Counted from the first letter of the stretch, positions 1 through 9,616 are shown. The stretch: DNA of 64,000 nucleotides from Gaiellasilicea sp963811885 (GCA_963811885.1 CAWETB010000014.1:186001-250000); one strand, 5' to 3'. Numbers and translations are program-made. The notes: generated by a model not told the origin, from the sequence alone.

Positions 1-77
1 CCGAGCACGATCGCGAGCGCGGTCAGCGCCGTGCGGAGCTTGCGCCCCAGCAGGCCTTTGAGCGCGAACCTGATCAT
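1..77 (-). CDS. ABC transporter permease, FtsX/MacB type (partial, N-terminus only)
   Basis: Only the first 25 or so codons lie in the window and the gene continues beyond base 1. The start ATG overlaps the TGA of the preceding ATPase gene (ATGA), the usual arrangement for an ATPase-permease pair. The visible N-terminus (MIRFALKGLLGRK, then a hydrophobic stretch containing LTALAIVLG) matches the cytoplasmic start and first membrane helix of MacB/FtsX-type permeases. Substrate cannot be told from this fragment. Confidence 0.75.
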   Translation of the reverse strand, partial: MIRFALKGLLGRKLRTALTALAIVL

Positions 78-820
78 GCAGCGGCGATCTCGTTCAGCGT
101 CTCGAGGATCTCCGCCTGCGTCGCCCCGGCCACGTCGCTGACGATCTGGCCGTCGGCGAGGAAGAGGATCCGGTCGGCGATCGCGGCGGCGCGGGGCTCG
201 TGCGTGACCATCACGGTCGTCTGCCCGTACGAGTCGACCGAGTCGCGCATCAGCGTCAGGATCTCGGAGCCGGTGGCCGAGTCCAGGTTGCCGGTCGGCT
301 CGTCGGCGAAGAGCACCGTCGGCCGGGAGACGAGCGCGCGGGCGATCGCGACACGCTGCTGCTGCCCGCCCGAGAGCTCGGACGGCCGGTGGTGCAGCCG
401 GTCCTTCAGCCCGACCTTCTCGATCAGGTCGCGGAAGAACTCCTCATCCGGCTTGGCGCCGGCGATCGAGAGCGGCAGCGTGATGTTCTCCTCCGCGGTC
501 AGCATCGGAAGCAGGTTGAAGAACTGAAAGACGAAGCCGATGTGCTTGCGGCGCAGCTTCGTCAGATCGGAGTCCTTCAGCGTCGTGATCTCGGTGCCGT
601 CGATCTGGACGGTGCCGGTGGTCGGCTTGTCGAGCCCGGCGAGGATGTGCATCAGCGTCGACTTGCCCGAGCCCGACGGACCCATCACTGCGGTCAGCTT
701 GCCCTGGCCGACCTCGAGCGAGACGCCCTTGAGCGCGTCGACTGCGGTGTCACCTGCTCCGTAGCGGCGCGTGACGGCGTCGGCGACGACGACGGCTGTG
801 CCGGGTTTTCCGTTCTCCAT
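74..820 (-). CDS. ABC transporter ATP-binding protein, LolD/MacB family
   Basis: A 248-residue nucleotide-binding subunit. Walker A is GPSGSGKST near residue 47, the signature is LSGGQQQRVAIARAL near residue 148, and Walker B is VLFADEPTGNLD near residue 170. The EPTGNLD form is typical of the LolD/MacB/FtsE branch, which couples to FtsX-like permeases for export of lipoproteins, peptides or drugs. It sits directly before such a permease with a 4-nt overlap, so the two form one exporter. The start is an ATG. About 85 nt separate it from the aminotransferase gene upstream, enough for its own promoter. The exported substrate is unknown. Confidence 0.93.
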   Translation of the reverse strand: MENGKPGTAVVVADAVTRRYGAGDTAVDALKGVSLEVGQGKLTAVMGPSGSGKSTLMHILAGLDKPTTGTVQIDGTEITTLKDSDLTKLRRKHIGFVFQFFNLLPMLTAEENITLPLSIAGAKPDEEFFRDLIEKVGLKDRLHHRPSELSGGQQQRVAIARALVSRPTVLFADEPTGNLDSATGSEILTLMRDSVDSYGQTTVMVTHEPRAAAIADRILFLADGQIVSDVAGATQAEILETLNEIAAA

Positions 821-906
821 CTGCCCTCCCTGGCGGTCGTCCCGACCCTAGCGACTCTCCGGGGGTCCAGGCAGGGCGGTTAACCACACCTTCACGCAGC
901 CCGCGC

Positions 907-2347
907 TCAGGCCGCGTGCATCCTCGTGCCCGCTTCCGCCAGGACGTCGCCGAGGATCCCGACCATCTCGTCGAACTCGGCCTGGCCCGCGACGAGCGGC
1001 GGCGAGATCTGGATCACCGGGTCGCCGCGGTCGTCGGCGCGGCAGATCAGGCCCGCGCTCGAACAGGGCCGGCGAGAGGAAGCCGCGAAGCAGCGTCTCG
1101 CACTCCTCGGCGCTGAACGTCTCGCGCGTCTCCTTGTCCTTGACCAGCTCGATCGCGTAGAAGTAGCCCGTCCCGCGCACGTCGCCGACGATCGGCAGCT
1201 CGAGCAGGGTCTCGAGCGTGGCGCGGAACGCCCCCTCGTTCTCGAGCACGCGCTCCATGATCCGCTCGCGCTTCATGATCTCGATGTTCTTCAGCGCGAT
1301 CGCCGACATCACCGGGTGGCCGCCGAAGGTGATCCCGTGCGCGTACATCGACGCGTCCTCGAGGAAGGGCGCCGTCACCTTGTCGCTCGCGATCACGGCA
1401 CCGATCGCGGCGTACGAGGAGGAGAGGCCCTTCGCGCAGCAGACGATGTCCGGGCGGATGTCGTAGCGCTCCGAGGCGAACCAGTGGCCGACGCGGCCGA
1501 ACGCGGTGATCACCTCGTCCGCGGAGAGCAGGATGTCGTAGCGGTCGCAGAGCTCGCGGACGCCCTGCCAGTAGCCGGCCGGCGGGGTGAAGGCGCCGCC
1601 CGCGTTCTGGACGGGCTCCATGTGGATCAGGCAGACGGTCTCCGGCCCCATCGAGACGATCGTGTCCTCGAGGTTCGCGAGCAGCACCTGCGTGAACTCC
1701 GCCTCCGTCTCCTCCGGCGGACGGTGGTAGCGGTTCGTGTTCATCACGTGCCGCACCTCCGGCACGAGCGGCTCGAACGGCATCCGCAGCGCCGGGATCC
1801 CGTTGATCGAGAGCGCGCCCATCGTCGTGCCGTGGTAGGCCACCTGGCGCGCGATCGCCTTGTACTTCCGCGGCGGCGGCGCGCCGACGCGCTCGTCGTG
1901 GCGCGTCTCGTCGGCGCCTTCGATCCGCTTGCCGCCGCGCGCGAGGAAGTACTGCCGCGCGAGCTTCCAGGCCGACTCGACGGCCTCGGAGCCGCCGGAG
2001 ACGAAGAAGGCGCGGTTGAGGTCGCCCGGCGCAAGCGAGGCCAGCTCGCTCGCGAGCTCGATCGCGCGCGGGTGCGCGTACGACCAGTTCGTGTAGAAGG
2101 GCAGCTCCTTCATCTGCGCGAGCGCCGCCTGCCCGATCTCCTCGCCGAAGCCGTAGCCGATGTTGACCGAGAAGAGGCCGGCGAGCGCGTCGAGATAGCG
2201 CTTCCCGTTCGAGTCCTCGAGGTAGCAGCCGTCGCCGCGGACGATGATCGGCACCTCGTTCGAGGCGTAGCCGCTCATGCGCGTGAAGTGCATCCACAGG
2301 TGGTCGCGGGCGGCTTGCTGGAGATCGGCGGCGGCGGCGGGGGTCAT
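907..2347 (-). CDS. Class III (PLP) aminotransferase, putrescine/polyamine-pyruvate type; one frameshift
   Basis: Last gene of the putrescine operon, likely transferring the amino group of putrescine (or a related diamine or GABA) to pyruvate. Visible family features are FVSGGSEAVESAWK (cofactor phosphate loop), YHGTTMGALS, the acidic LLSADEVITAFGR, and the Schiff-base lysine in IVCCAKGLSSSYA. Near base 1055 an extra G (GCGCGGGCCTG) shifts the frame. Removing it gives a C-terminus ending TRMHAA and a 479-residue protein of normal length. The start ATG overlaps the TGA of the upstream permease. SpuC-like activity is inferred from similarity and context, and exact substrate preference is unproven. 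Confidence 0.85.
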
Positions 2348-3142
2348 GCGGCGGTTTCCTTCCGGCGGCGGGTCTGGACGATGACGCTGACGAGCATGAT
2401 CCCGACAGCGACGAGGAAGATCGCGGAGCCGATCACGTTGACCTGCGGCGGGACTCCCCGGGCGGCCTGGCCCCAGACGAAGACGGGGAACGTGATCTCG
2501 CTGCCGGAGTTGAAGTAGGTGATGACGAAGTCGTCGACGGAGATGGCGAAGGCCAAGCAGCCCGCCGGCGAGGATCGCGGGCCAGAGCAGCGGCAGCGTC
2601 ACGAGCCTGAACGTCGCCAGACCGGTGGCGCCGAGGTCCGCCGCGGCTTCCTCGAGGTGGCGGTCGAAGTCGACGAGGCGCGCGCGCACGGTGACGACGA
2701 CGAAGGAGATGCAGAACATCACGTGCGCGATGAAGATCGTCCAGAAGCCGAGATCGAGCAGCGCCTGATTGAGGAAGAGCGTCAGCAGCGAGGCGCCGAG
2801 CACGATCTCCGGCGCGGCCATCGGCAGGAAGATGAGGAAGTTGATCGGCGCGCGCCCGCGGAACTGGTGGCGGACGAGCGCGAGCGCGATCAGCGTGCCC
2901 AGAGCCGTCGCGGTCACGCTCGCGAGCACCGCGATCAGGAGCGACGTCTCCAGCGCCGAGCGCAGGCCGGGAACGGCGTCCCAGTGGATCCAGTTGTCGA
3001 ACGTGAAGCTCTGCCAGACGTAGTTGAAGCGGCCGGCCGGGTTGTTGAACGAGAAGAGGATGACGACCGCGATCGGCAGCAGCATGTAGCCGATCGCGAG
3101 GATCGCGTAGACGTCGAGGGCCCTGCCGCGGACAGTTTTCAT
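2344..3142 (-). CDS. potC: Polyamine ABC transporter permease, PotC-like; one frameshift
   Basis: Inner-membrane permease with about six helices, beginning MKTVRGRALDVYAILAIGY. The cytoplasmic EAA loop is visible as EEAAADLGATGLATFRLVTL, where the ATPase docks. The reading frame breaks near base 2555, where an extra G in CTTGGCC interrupts LAGGLLAFAISVDDFVI. With one base removed the protein is 265 residues, as expected for PotC/PotI. Its ATG overlaps the TGA of the PotB-like gene and its TGA overlaps the ATG of the aminotransferase, so it is translationally coupled on both sides. Confidence 0.88.
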
Positions 3143-3990
3143 CCCAGCCGCTCCGAGCCGACGATGCGCGCGTAGACCGCGATCAGGACGACGATGATCG
3201 CCATCAGCACGAAGGAGAGCGCCGCGGCCGACGGGTAGTCGATCAGGGCGAGGAACTTCGACTGGATGACGTTCCCGATCATGGCCTGGTTGGGCCCGCC
3301 GAGCAGCTCCGCGTTGATGAAGTCGCCGGCGGCGGGGATGAACGTCAGCACGGTCGCCGCGAACACGCCCGGCAGCGAGAGCGGCAGCGTCACGCGCATG
3401 AACGCCCGTCGCGGGCTCGCATAGAGGTCCTCGGCCGCCTCGACCAGCCGCCGGTCGATCTGCTCGAGCGAGACGTAGATCGGCAGGATCGCGAACGGCA
3501 GGTAGTTGTAGGTGATCCCGGCGACGACGGCCGTCGAGGTGGCGAGCAGCCGCCCGTCGTCGGCCAGCAGCCCGACCGTCCGCAGCACGCCGACGACCGC
3601 CCCGTCGTCGGAGAGGATCGTCTGCCACGCGATCGTCCGGATCAGGTAGGTGACGAAGAACGGCGCGACGACGAGGACGAGGAAGACGTTCTTCCACTTC
3701 CCCGACCGGAAGGCGATCCAGTACGCGAGCGGGTAGCTGAACGCGAGCGCCAGCACGGTCGCGATCCCCGCGTACCAGAACGACCGCACGAGCTGCTCGC
3801 GGTTGTCCGAGAGCGCCTCGCGGTAGTTGGAGAACTCCCAGGTGAACTCGTAGCTCGGGAAGACCCCGCTCTGCAGCGACTGGTAGGCGAGGAACCCGAG
3901 CGGGACGACGAAGAAGACCACCAGCCACGCCATCCCAGGCGTCAGCAGCCCCCACGGGGCGAGCCAGCGGTGCCGGTGGAAGAACGTCAT
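3139..3990 (-). CDS. potB: Polyamine ABC transporter permease, PotB-like
   Basis: Intact 283-residue permease starting MTFFHRHRWLAPWGLL. Six hydrophobic segments are evident, with a proline-rich first periplasmic region and the EAA-type loop EAAEDLYASPRRAFMRVTLP near residue 195. It pairs with the PotC-like permease immediately downstream (ATGA overlap) to form the membrane channel, and with the adjacent PotA-like ATPase and PotD-like binding protein. Twenty nucleotides separate it from the binding-protein gene. Unlike its operon neighbours it shows no frameshift. Confidence 0.92.
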   Translation of the reverse strand: MTFFHRHRWLAPWGLLTPGMAWLVVFFVVPLGFLAYQSLQSGVFPSYEFTWEFSNYREALSDNREQLVRSFWYAGIATVLALAFSYPLAYWIAFRSGKWKNVFLVLVVAPFFVTYLIRTIAWQTILSDDGAVVGVLRTVGLLADDGRLLATSTAVVAGITYNYLPFAILPIYVSLEQIDRRLVEAAEDLYASPRRAFMRVTLPLSLPGVFAATVLTFIPAAGDFINAELLGGPNQAMIGNVIQSKFLALIDYPSAAALSFVLMAIIVVLIAVYARIVGSERLG

Positions 3991-4009
3991 CGCCCTGTCG
4001 TGAGCGCTC

Positions 4010-5183
4010 CTACGCCCCCAGCAGCGTCTGCCACTGCTCGATGTAGTCCTGGTTGTTGAGCGCCTTCGCGTCGAAGCCCGAGACCTGCGCGAGCGTCGCG
4101 TCGTCCGGGAAGATGAGCGGGTTCGCCGCCGTCTCCGGGTCGGTCTTCGCGAGCTCCTCCTTGGCGCCCTTCACCGGCGTCACGTAGTTGACGTAGGCGG
4201 CGATCTGGGCGGCGATCTTCGGGTCGTAGACGAAGTTCATGTACGTCGAGGCGGTGAAGACGTCGCCGTCGGTCGGGATCAGCATGTTGTCCGTCCAGAT
4301 CATCCCGCCGTCCTTCGGGATCCCCCACTTCAGGTTCGAGTTGTCCGCCTGGAGCTGGACGACGTCGCCCGACCACGAGAGCGCCGCGATCAGGTCGCCC
4401 TTCGAGAGCGGCCCGGAGTAGTCGTTGCCGGTGAACTGGCGCACCTGGCCCGAGTCGACCGCGGCCTTGACCCGGTCGATCGCGCTTCTTGAACGTCTCG
4501 TCGGTGACGACGGCCGGGTCGTCGCCGTTCGCCTTCATCACGACGCCGAGCGTGTCGGCCATCTCGGAGAGGAGCGTCATCTTGCCCTTCAGCTTCGGGT
4601 CCTCGAGCAGCTGGTCGATCGAGGTGATCGGCGTCGAGGTCAGCTTCGCGTTGTAGGCGATGCCGGTCATCCCCGACTGCCACGGCAGCGAGTAGCTGCG
4701 GTCGGGGTCGAAGGACGGGCTCTTGAGCGCGTCGACGAGGTTGTCGATGTTCGGGATCGCGCCCTTGTCGAGCTTCTCGACCCAGCCCTCGTCGACCATC
4801 AGGCCCGGATAGCGCGAGTTGTCGGTGAGGACGATGATGTCGCGGTCGATCCCCTGGCCGCGCGAGAGCGGGCCCTGGATCTTCCCGAAGTACTCGTCGT
4901 TCGAGTTGATCTCCTCGAAGTAGTCGACCGAGACGCCCGTCTTCTTCGTGAACTGGTCGAGCGTCGGCCGCTTCTTCGTCTTCTCGTCGACGTCGATGTA
5001 GAGCTGCCAGTTGGCGAAGCGGAGCGTGCTGGCGAGCTGCTGGTCGCCGCCGGCGGCGGTCGTCGCCGCAGCCGTCCCGCCGCTCCCGCCGCCGCAGGCG
5101 GCCAGGAACCCGGGCAGGGTGAGGGCCGCGCTTCCGAGCGCGGCGCGCTCGAGCAGCTGACGGCGGGTCAAGGGGGGCGTCAT
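4010..5183 (-). CDS. potD: Spermidine/putrescine-binding lipoprotein, PotD/PotF-like; one frameshift
   Basis: Extracytoplasmic ligand-binding subunit. The N-terminus has a twin-arginine motif (RRQLLERAALG) and a lipobox ending LAACGGG, so it is probably exported by Tat and lipid-anchored. LRFANWQLYID, YNAKLTST and the aromatic positions around LPWQSGMTGIAYN fit PotD-type polyamine pockets. The frame breaks near base 4490 (FKK then an extra C before the codons for AIDRV). One base removed gives about 390 residues ending EQWQTLLGA. The ATG overlaps the ATPase stop. Tat export of PotD-like proteins occurs in Actinobacteria, but the route here is inferred from the motif alone. Confidence 0.9.
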
Positions 5184-6251
5184 GGTGATTCCTCCTGTGC
5201 AGGGTCGACGACGAAGGTTGCGTGCGGGCTCCAACTGAGAATTGCCGCAGCACCGGGCTGGAGCGAGAGCGCGGAGCCGTCGTTCTGGACATAGACGATC
5301 AGGGTGCCGGCGCCGGTCTCGATCACGTACTGCGTGGCGACGCCGACGTAGGCGGTCTCCTTGACGGTGCCGGCGAGGCTGTTGTCGCCCTCGCCGGGCG
5401 GGCCGATGCGGATCTTCTCCGGGCGGATCCCGACCGCGACACGGCCGGTCCGCTCGCCGGGGTCCGCCGCGATCTCGTCGCCCGTGTCGAGCCGGACGCG
5501 GCCGGGGTCCGTGACGGAGCCGTGGAGCAGGTTCGAGACGCCGAGGAACCCGGCGACGAACGCGGTCGCGGGCTTCTCGTAGAGCTCGCTCGGCGGCCCG
5601 AGCTGCTCGATCCGGCCCTTGTTCATCACCGCGATCGCGTCGGCCATCGTCATCGCTTCTTCCTGATCGTGCGTGACGTGGACGAACGTGAGCCCGAGAT
5701 CGTGCTGGATCGCCTTCAGCTCCAGCTGCATCTGCTTGCGCAGCTTCAGGTCGAGTGCGCCGAGCGGCTCGTCGAGCAGCAGCACCTGCGGCCGGTTCAC
5801 GAGGGCGCGGGCCAGCGCGACGCGCTGCTGCTGTCCGCCGGAGAGCTGGCGCGGCCGGCGCCCGCCGAGGCCTGTCGAGCCCGACCAGGCGCAGCATCTC
5901 CTCGACCCGGCCCTTCACCTGCGTCTTGTCGACGCCCTTGCGCCGCAGCCCGAAGGCGACGTTGTCGAAGATCGAGAGATGCGGGAAGAGGGCGTAGCTC
6001 TGGAAGACGGTGTTGACGTCGCGCCGGTACGGCGGCAGCCCGACGACGTCGCGGTCGCCGAGGTAGATCGCGCCCTCGTCCGGCTCCTCGAAGCCGCCGA
6101 TCATCCGCAGCGTCGTCGTCTTGCCGCAGCCGGAGGGGCCGAGCAGCGCGAAGAACGAGCCCGAGGGGATCTCGAGCGTGATCCCGTCGACGGCGACGAC
6201 GCCGTCGAAGCGCTTGACGACGGTCTCGAGCCGGACGTCAGGTTCGGTCAC
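5180..6251 (-). CDS. potA: Polyamine ABC transporter ATPase, PotA-like; one frameshift
   Basis: Energises putrescine import. It has Walker A GPSGCGKTTT, a Q-loop in FQSYALFPHLS, Walker B VLLLDEPLGALD, the switch histidine in VHVTHDQEEA, and a C-terminal TOBE domain after residue 240 (VGIRPEKIRIG). An extra A near base 5875 (GACAGGCC) breaks the frame just before the LSGGQQQRVALARAL signature. Correction gives 356 residues, normal for PotA. The GTG start overlaps the TGA of the upstream aminotransferase. The PLGALD Walker B form marks it as an importer ATPase, distinct from the exporter ATPase at the window edge. Confidence 0.92.
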
Positions 6252-7625
6252 GCCAGCTCTCCGAGCGCGTCGGCGAAGACCTCGGTGTGGCGGTCGACGT
6301 CGGCCTCGCTCGTCGCCGGCGAGACGAGCGCCATGTTGTGGAAGGGCGTGATCAGGACGCCGCGGTTGAGCGCGTACAGGTGCAGGAAGCGCTCCAGCTC
6401 CTCGTCGCCCGCGGCCGCCGACTCGCCGCCGTTCCGCGGCGGGTGCGGCGTGAAGCGGTACTCGGCCCGCGCGCCCAGCCGGGTGACGTGCCACGGCAGC
6501 CCGGCGGCGGCGATCGCGGCGGCGACGCCGTCGGCGAGCCGCTCGCCCAGCGACAGCATCCGCGCGAATGCCTCCTCGGTCAGCACCTCGCCAAGCGTCG
6601 CACGCACGGCGGCCAGCGAGAGCGCGTTGCCGGCCAGCGTGCCGCCGACGCCGCCGACGTCCTCGTAGTCGGCGTCGGCCTGCGCGAGCGCCCGGCCCGC
6701 CAGCTCACTCGGTGACGCCGAACGCGCCGACGGGGACGCCGCCGCCGATCGCCTTCCCGATCGTGAGCAGGTCGGGCTCGAGCCCGTGCGCGGCCGTGTA
6801 GCCGCCGGGGCCGGCGCTGAAGGTGTGCGTCTCGTCGATCACGAGCAGCGTCCCGGTCCGGCGCGTCAGCTCCCGCAGCGCGTCGTGGAACGCCGGCTCC
6901 GGGAGGACGATGCCGATGTTCGTCAGCGCCGGCTCGGCGAGCACGCAGGCGACGTCGCCGGGCGCCAGCGCGGCCGCGAGCGCATCGAGGTCGTTGAGCT
7001 CGACCACCTTCGTCGTCAGCGCCGGGTCGACCGGCGGGCCGACGTTGCCCGGACGAACGCCGACCGAGCCGTCGTCGCGCAGCGTCGCGAACGTCTCGTC
7101 GACGGTGCCGTGGTAGCAGCCGTTGAAGACGAGGATCTTCGGCCGGCCCGTGACGGCGCGGCAGATCCGGATCGCAAAGCGGTTCGCGTCGGTCGCGCTG
7201 AGCGTGAACTGCCAGAGCGGCAGCCCGAAGCGCCGCGCGAGCTCCTCCCCGGCCCAGGCCGCGTCCTCGGTCGGGAGCATCGCGGTGATCCCGGCCGCAG
7301 CCCGCTCGGCGACGGCGCGGACGACCGGCCCGGGAGCGTGCCCCGCCATCGCTCCCGTGTCGCCGAGGCAGAGGTCGACGTACTCGTGCCCGTCGACGTC
7401 GACGACACGCGCGCCCTGCGCCTCGGCCAGGAAGAGCGGGTACGGGCCGGCCCAGCGCATCATCCACGTCATCGGGACGCCGCCGAGCAGCGAGCCGCGG
7501 GCGCGCTCCGCGAGCGCGCGCGAGCGCGGCCGGACGGAGGCGAACGCATCGGCCTCGCGTGCCGTCAGCGCCGCAAGCCGACCGCGGTCGACGCCGACGC
7601 CGGCGTCGAGGACGTCGGAGGTCAC
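6248..7625 (-). CDS. Class III aminotransferase, glutamate-1-semialdehyde aminomutase-like branch; one frameshift
   Basis: Second PLP aminotransferase of the operon. The cofactor lysine lies in LLTIGKAIGGGVPVGAFG and the acidic residue in LLVIDETHTFSAGPGG. YHGTVDETFATL and TLSATDANRFA resemble GSA aminomutase and related transaminases more than SpuC. The N-terminal 50 residues are long for the family. The frame is lost near base 6712 and resumes as ELAGRALAQA, ending DALGELA; corrected length is 458 residues. The GTG start overlaps the dehydrogenase stop. Placed between the dehydrogenase and the transporter, it may deaminate GABA or accept amino groups from putrescine; the sequence does not decide which. 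Confidence 0.82.
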
Positions 7626-9070
7626 GCCAGCTTCACCGCGACGTGCTTGATGCGGGTGTATTCCTCCATCGAGTAGAGCGACATGTCCTTGCCGTAACCG
7701 GACTCCTTGAAGCCGCCGTGCGGCATCTCCGACGCGAGCGGGAACAGGTGCTCGTTGACCCAGACGGTGCCGAACTCGAGCTTCCGCGCCGCCGCCATCG
7801 CCCGGCCGACGTCCTGCGAGAAGACCGAGGCGGCGAGCCCGTAGCGGACGTCGTTCGCCATCGCGATCGCCTCCTCGTCGGAGCCGAAGCGCTGGACGGT
7901 GACGACCGGCCCGAAGACCTCGCTCTGGACGATCTCGGAGTCCTGGGCGACGTCCGCGACGACGGTCGGCTTGACGAAGAAGCCGCGGTCGCCGATCGCT
8001 TCGCCGCCGGTGACGATCGTCGCCTTCCCGTCGACGGCCCGCTCGAGGAAGCCGAGCACGCGCTCCTGCTGCTCCTTCGAGATCACCGGGCCCATGTCGA
8101 CGTCGTCTCCCTCCGCCGGGTCGGCCACCTTCATCGCCTCGAGCGTCTTCACCGTCTCGGACATGACGTCGTCGTAGACCTTCTCGTGGACGAGGATGCG
8201 TGACGACGCGGTGCAGTCCTGGCCCGAGTTCCAGTAGCCGCCGATCTTGATCGCCTCCGCGACCGTGGCCGGGTCGGCGTCGTCGAGGACGACCATCGGC
8301 GCCTTGCCGCCGAGCTCGAGATGGACGCGCTTCAGGTTCGACTGCGCCGCGCCGGCGGCGATCAGCCTGCCGGTCTCGACCGAGCCGGTCAGCGAGATCA
8401 ACCTGATCTCGGGGTGGCGGACGAGTGCGTCGCCGGCGGGGACGCCGTCGCCGGTGACGACCTGGAGCACGCCGGGCGGCAGGAACTCCTGCGCCAGCTC
8501 TGCGAAGCGGAGCGTCGTCAGCGGCGTCTGCTCGGCCGGCTTCAGGATCTGGACGTTGCCGGCCGCGAGCGCGGGACCGAGCTTCCAGATCGCCATCATC
8601 AGCGGGTAGTTCCAGGGCGTGATCCCGGCGACGATCCCGAGCGGCTCGCGCCGGATGATCGAGGTGTAGCCCTCGACGTACTCGCCGGCGGCCTTGCCCT
8701 CGAGCGTGCGGGCGGCGCCGGCGAAGAAGCGCAGGTTGTCGGCCGAGAAGGGCATCTCGTCGCCCGCGATCGCCATCGGCTTGCCGACGTTCTGCGACTC
8801 GAGCTGCGTCAGCTCCTCGGCGTTGTCGTCGATCACGTCGGCGAGCTTGAGCAGCAGCTCCATCCGGTCCTTCGGCGTCTTGTCGCCCCACTCGGCATAC
8901 GCCTTGCGGGCGGCCTCGACGGCGCGCTCGACGTCCTCGGCGCTCGAGCGCGGGACCTCGGCGATCACCTCACCGGTGGACGGATTGAGGACTTCCATCG
9001 TCTCGCCCGACGCCGCGTCGATCCACTCGCCGCCGACGAGGTTCTTGTATTGGGTCACCGACACGCTCAC
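7622..9070 (-). CDS. patD: Gamma-aminobutyraldehyde dehydrogenase, PatD-like
   Basis: First gene of the putrescine operon. It oxidises 4-aminobutyraldehyde, the product of putrescine transamination, to GABA with NAD. The 482-residue protein has the NAD-binding APWNYPLMMA-type segment (here ITPWNYPLMMAIWK), the general-base glutamate in LELGGKAP, the catalytic cysteine in NSGQDCTASS, and the C-terminal SGYGKDMSLY signature shared with E. coli PatD. The start is GTG behind a GGAGG ribosome-binding site 7 nt upstream. Its TGA overlaps the next gene. Being promoter-proximal, it sits directly under the palindromic sites between it and the PPOX-family gene. A betaine-aldehyde role is the main alternative but fits less well. 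Confidence 0.9.
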   Translation of the reverse strand: MSVSVTQYKNLVGGEWIDAASGETMEVLNPSTGEVIAEVPRSSAEDVERAVEAARKAYAEWGDKTPKDRMELLLKLADVIDDNAEELTQLESQNVGKPMAIAGDEMPFSADNLRFFAGAARTLEGKAAGEYVEGYTSIIRREPLGIVAGITPWNYPLMMAIWKLGPALAAGNVQILKPAEQTPLTTLRFAELAQEFLPPGVLQVVTGDGVPAGDALVRHPEIRLISLTGSVETGRLIAAGAAQSNLKRVHLELGGKAPMVVLDDADPATVAEAIKIGGYWNSGQDCTASSRILVHEKVYDDVMSETVKTLEAMKVADPAEGDDVDMGPVISKEQQERVLGFLERAVDGKATIVTGGEAIGDRGFFVKPTVVADVAQDSEIVQSEVFGPVVTVQRFGSDEEAIAMANDVRYGLAASVFSQDVGRAMAAARKLEFGTVWVNEHLFPLASEMPHGGFKESGYGKDMSLYSMEEYTRIKHVAVKLA

Positions 9071-9110
9071 TGGGCAGCCTCCGCTTGGGGGATCGGGGGA
9101 TGTCGGCGCG

Positions 9111-9140
9111 AGCCTAGCTCGCCTTCGACCTGATGGACAA
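9111..9140 (-). promoter_or_regulatory. Candidate sigma-70-type promoter of the putrescine operon
   Basis: Reading the minus strand, TTGTCC (complement of 9135-9140) and TAGGCT (complement of 9111-9116) are separated by 18 nt, a reasonable -35/-10 spacing. This lies about 40 nt upstream of the GTG of the first operon gene. The -35 element falls inside the downstream palindromic site, so a repressor bound there would block polymerase. Assigned by eye only. Confidence 0.4.
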
Positions 9141-9147
9141 GTTCCAA
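9133..9147. promoter_or_regulatory. Imperfect palindrome, candidate operator 2 of the putrescine operon
   Basis: The site reads ATGGACAAGTTCCAA and shares the TTGGA half-site and inverted layout of the stronger palindrome 35 bp away, with a spacer shorter by two bases. It overlaps the putative -35 element. Two related sites in one short promoter region suggest a dimeric regulator binding twice. Confidence 0.4.
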
Positions 9148-9166
9148 GGCGCGGCGACCCAAATCC

Positions 9167-9183
9167 TTGGACACGTTGTCCAA
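9167..9183. promoter_or_regulatory. Perfect palindrome, candidate operator 1 of the putrescine operon
   Basis: The site reads TTGGACACGTTGTCCAA: two perfect 7-bp arms around a 3-bp centre. It begins upstream of the putrescine operon and ends 5 bp after the stop codon of the neighbouring oxidoreductase gene. As an RNA hairpin it would have a very tight 3-nt loop and no U-tract, so a DNA-binding site is the better reading. No cognate regulator gene lies in the immediate neighbourhood. Confidence 0.5.
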
Positions 9184-9188
9184 CAGCG

Positions 9189-9590
9189 TTACTCGACGTT
9201 CGACGCTTCGACCTGCTGCGGCTCGATTCGGACGAGTACCCGCTCCTCGCCCGGCGCGAGCTCGTAGCTCTCCCGGCCGAGGTACACGCCCGCCTGCCGG
9301 ACGATGTGCTCGTAGGCGCCCTCCTTCGTGATCTCGACGACGCGGCCGTCGATCCGGATCCGCCGGAAGGGGTTGTCCCGGTCGAGGACGAGCACCGAGA
9401 CGCGCGGATCGGCCTCGAGGTAGCGGAGCTTCGTGCGGAACGTGTTCAGGTTGACGAGGACGTGCTCGCCGTCGTAGTCGATCCACGTCACGGTCTGATG
9501 CGGGGTGCCGTCGGGACGCAGGGCCGCGACCACGGCGACATTGGGCTGCTCGTGGAGGAAGCTCGCCTGACCGGGTGTGAGTTTCGCCAT
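9189..9590 (-). CDS. PPOX-class (pyridoxamine oxidase-fold) flavin or F420-dependent oxidoreductase
   Basis: A 133-residue split-barrel protein starting MAKLTPGQASFLHEQPNVAV. Diagnostic stretches are VVAALRPDGTPHQTVTWID near residue 20, RTKLRYLEADPRVSVLVLD near residue 52, and the following RIRIDGRVVEI strand. Length and motifs match the PPOX class often annotated as F420-dependent in Actinobacteria. Cofactor (FMN, F420 or haem) and substrate cannot be read from sequence. It is divergent from the BNR propeller gene, with only 26 bp between the two start codons, so their promoters must overlap or the genes are co-regulated. Confidence 0.8.
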   Translation of the reverse strand: MAKLTPGQASFLHEQPNVAVVAALRPDGTPHQTVTWIDYDGEHVLVNLNTFRTKLRYLEADPRVSVLVLDRDNPFRRIRIDGRVVEITKEGAYEHIVRQAGVYLGRESYELAPGEERVLVRIEPQQVEASNVE

Positions 9591-9616
9591 CGGCCCTCCT
9601 AGACTAGGGTCCGCAC

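Noticed and set aside
200..883. Long plus-strand frames opposite the exporter ATPase and similar Arg-rich frames throughout.
   Set aside because: High GC keeps antisense frames open. The products are Arg/Pro/Ala-rich without family motifs, while the opposite strand encodes clear conserved proteins.
848..3955. Very long minus-strand frame running through permease and aminotransferase genes (over 1000 codons).
   Set aside because: It is a chain of frame-shifted pieces: only its middle and last thirds match protein families, and its first part is an Arg/Pro-rich shadow of the PotB gene.
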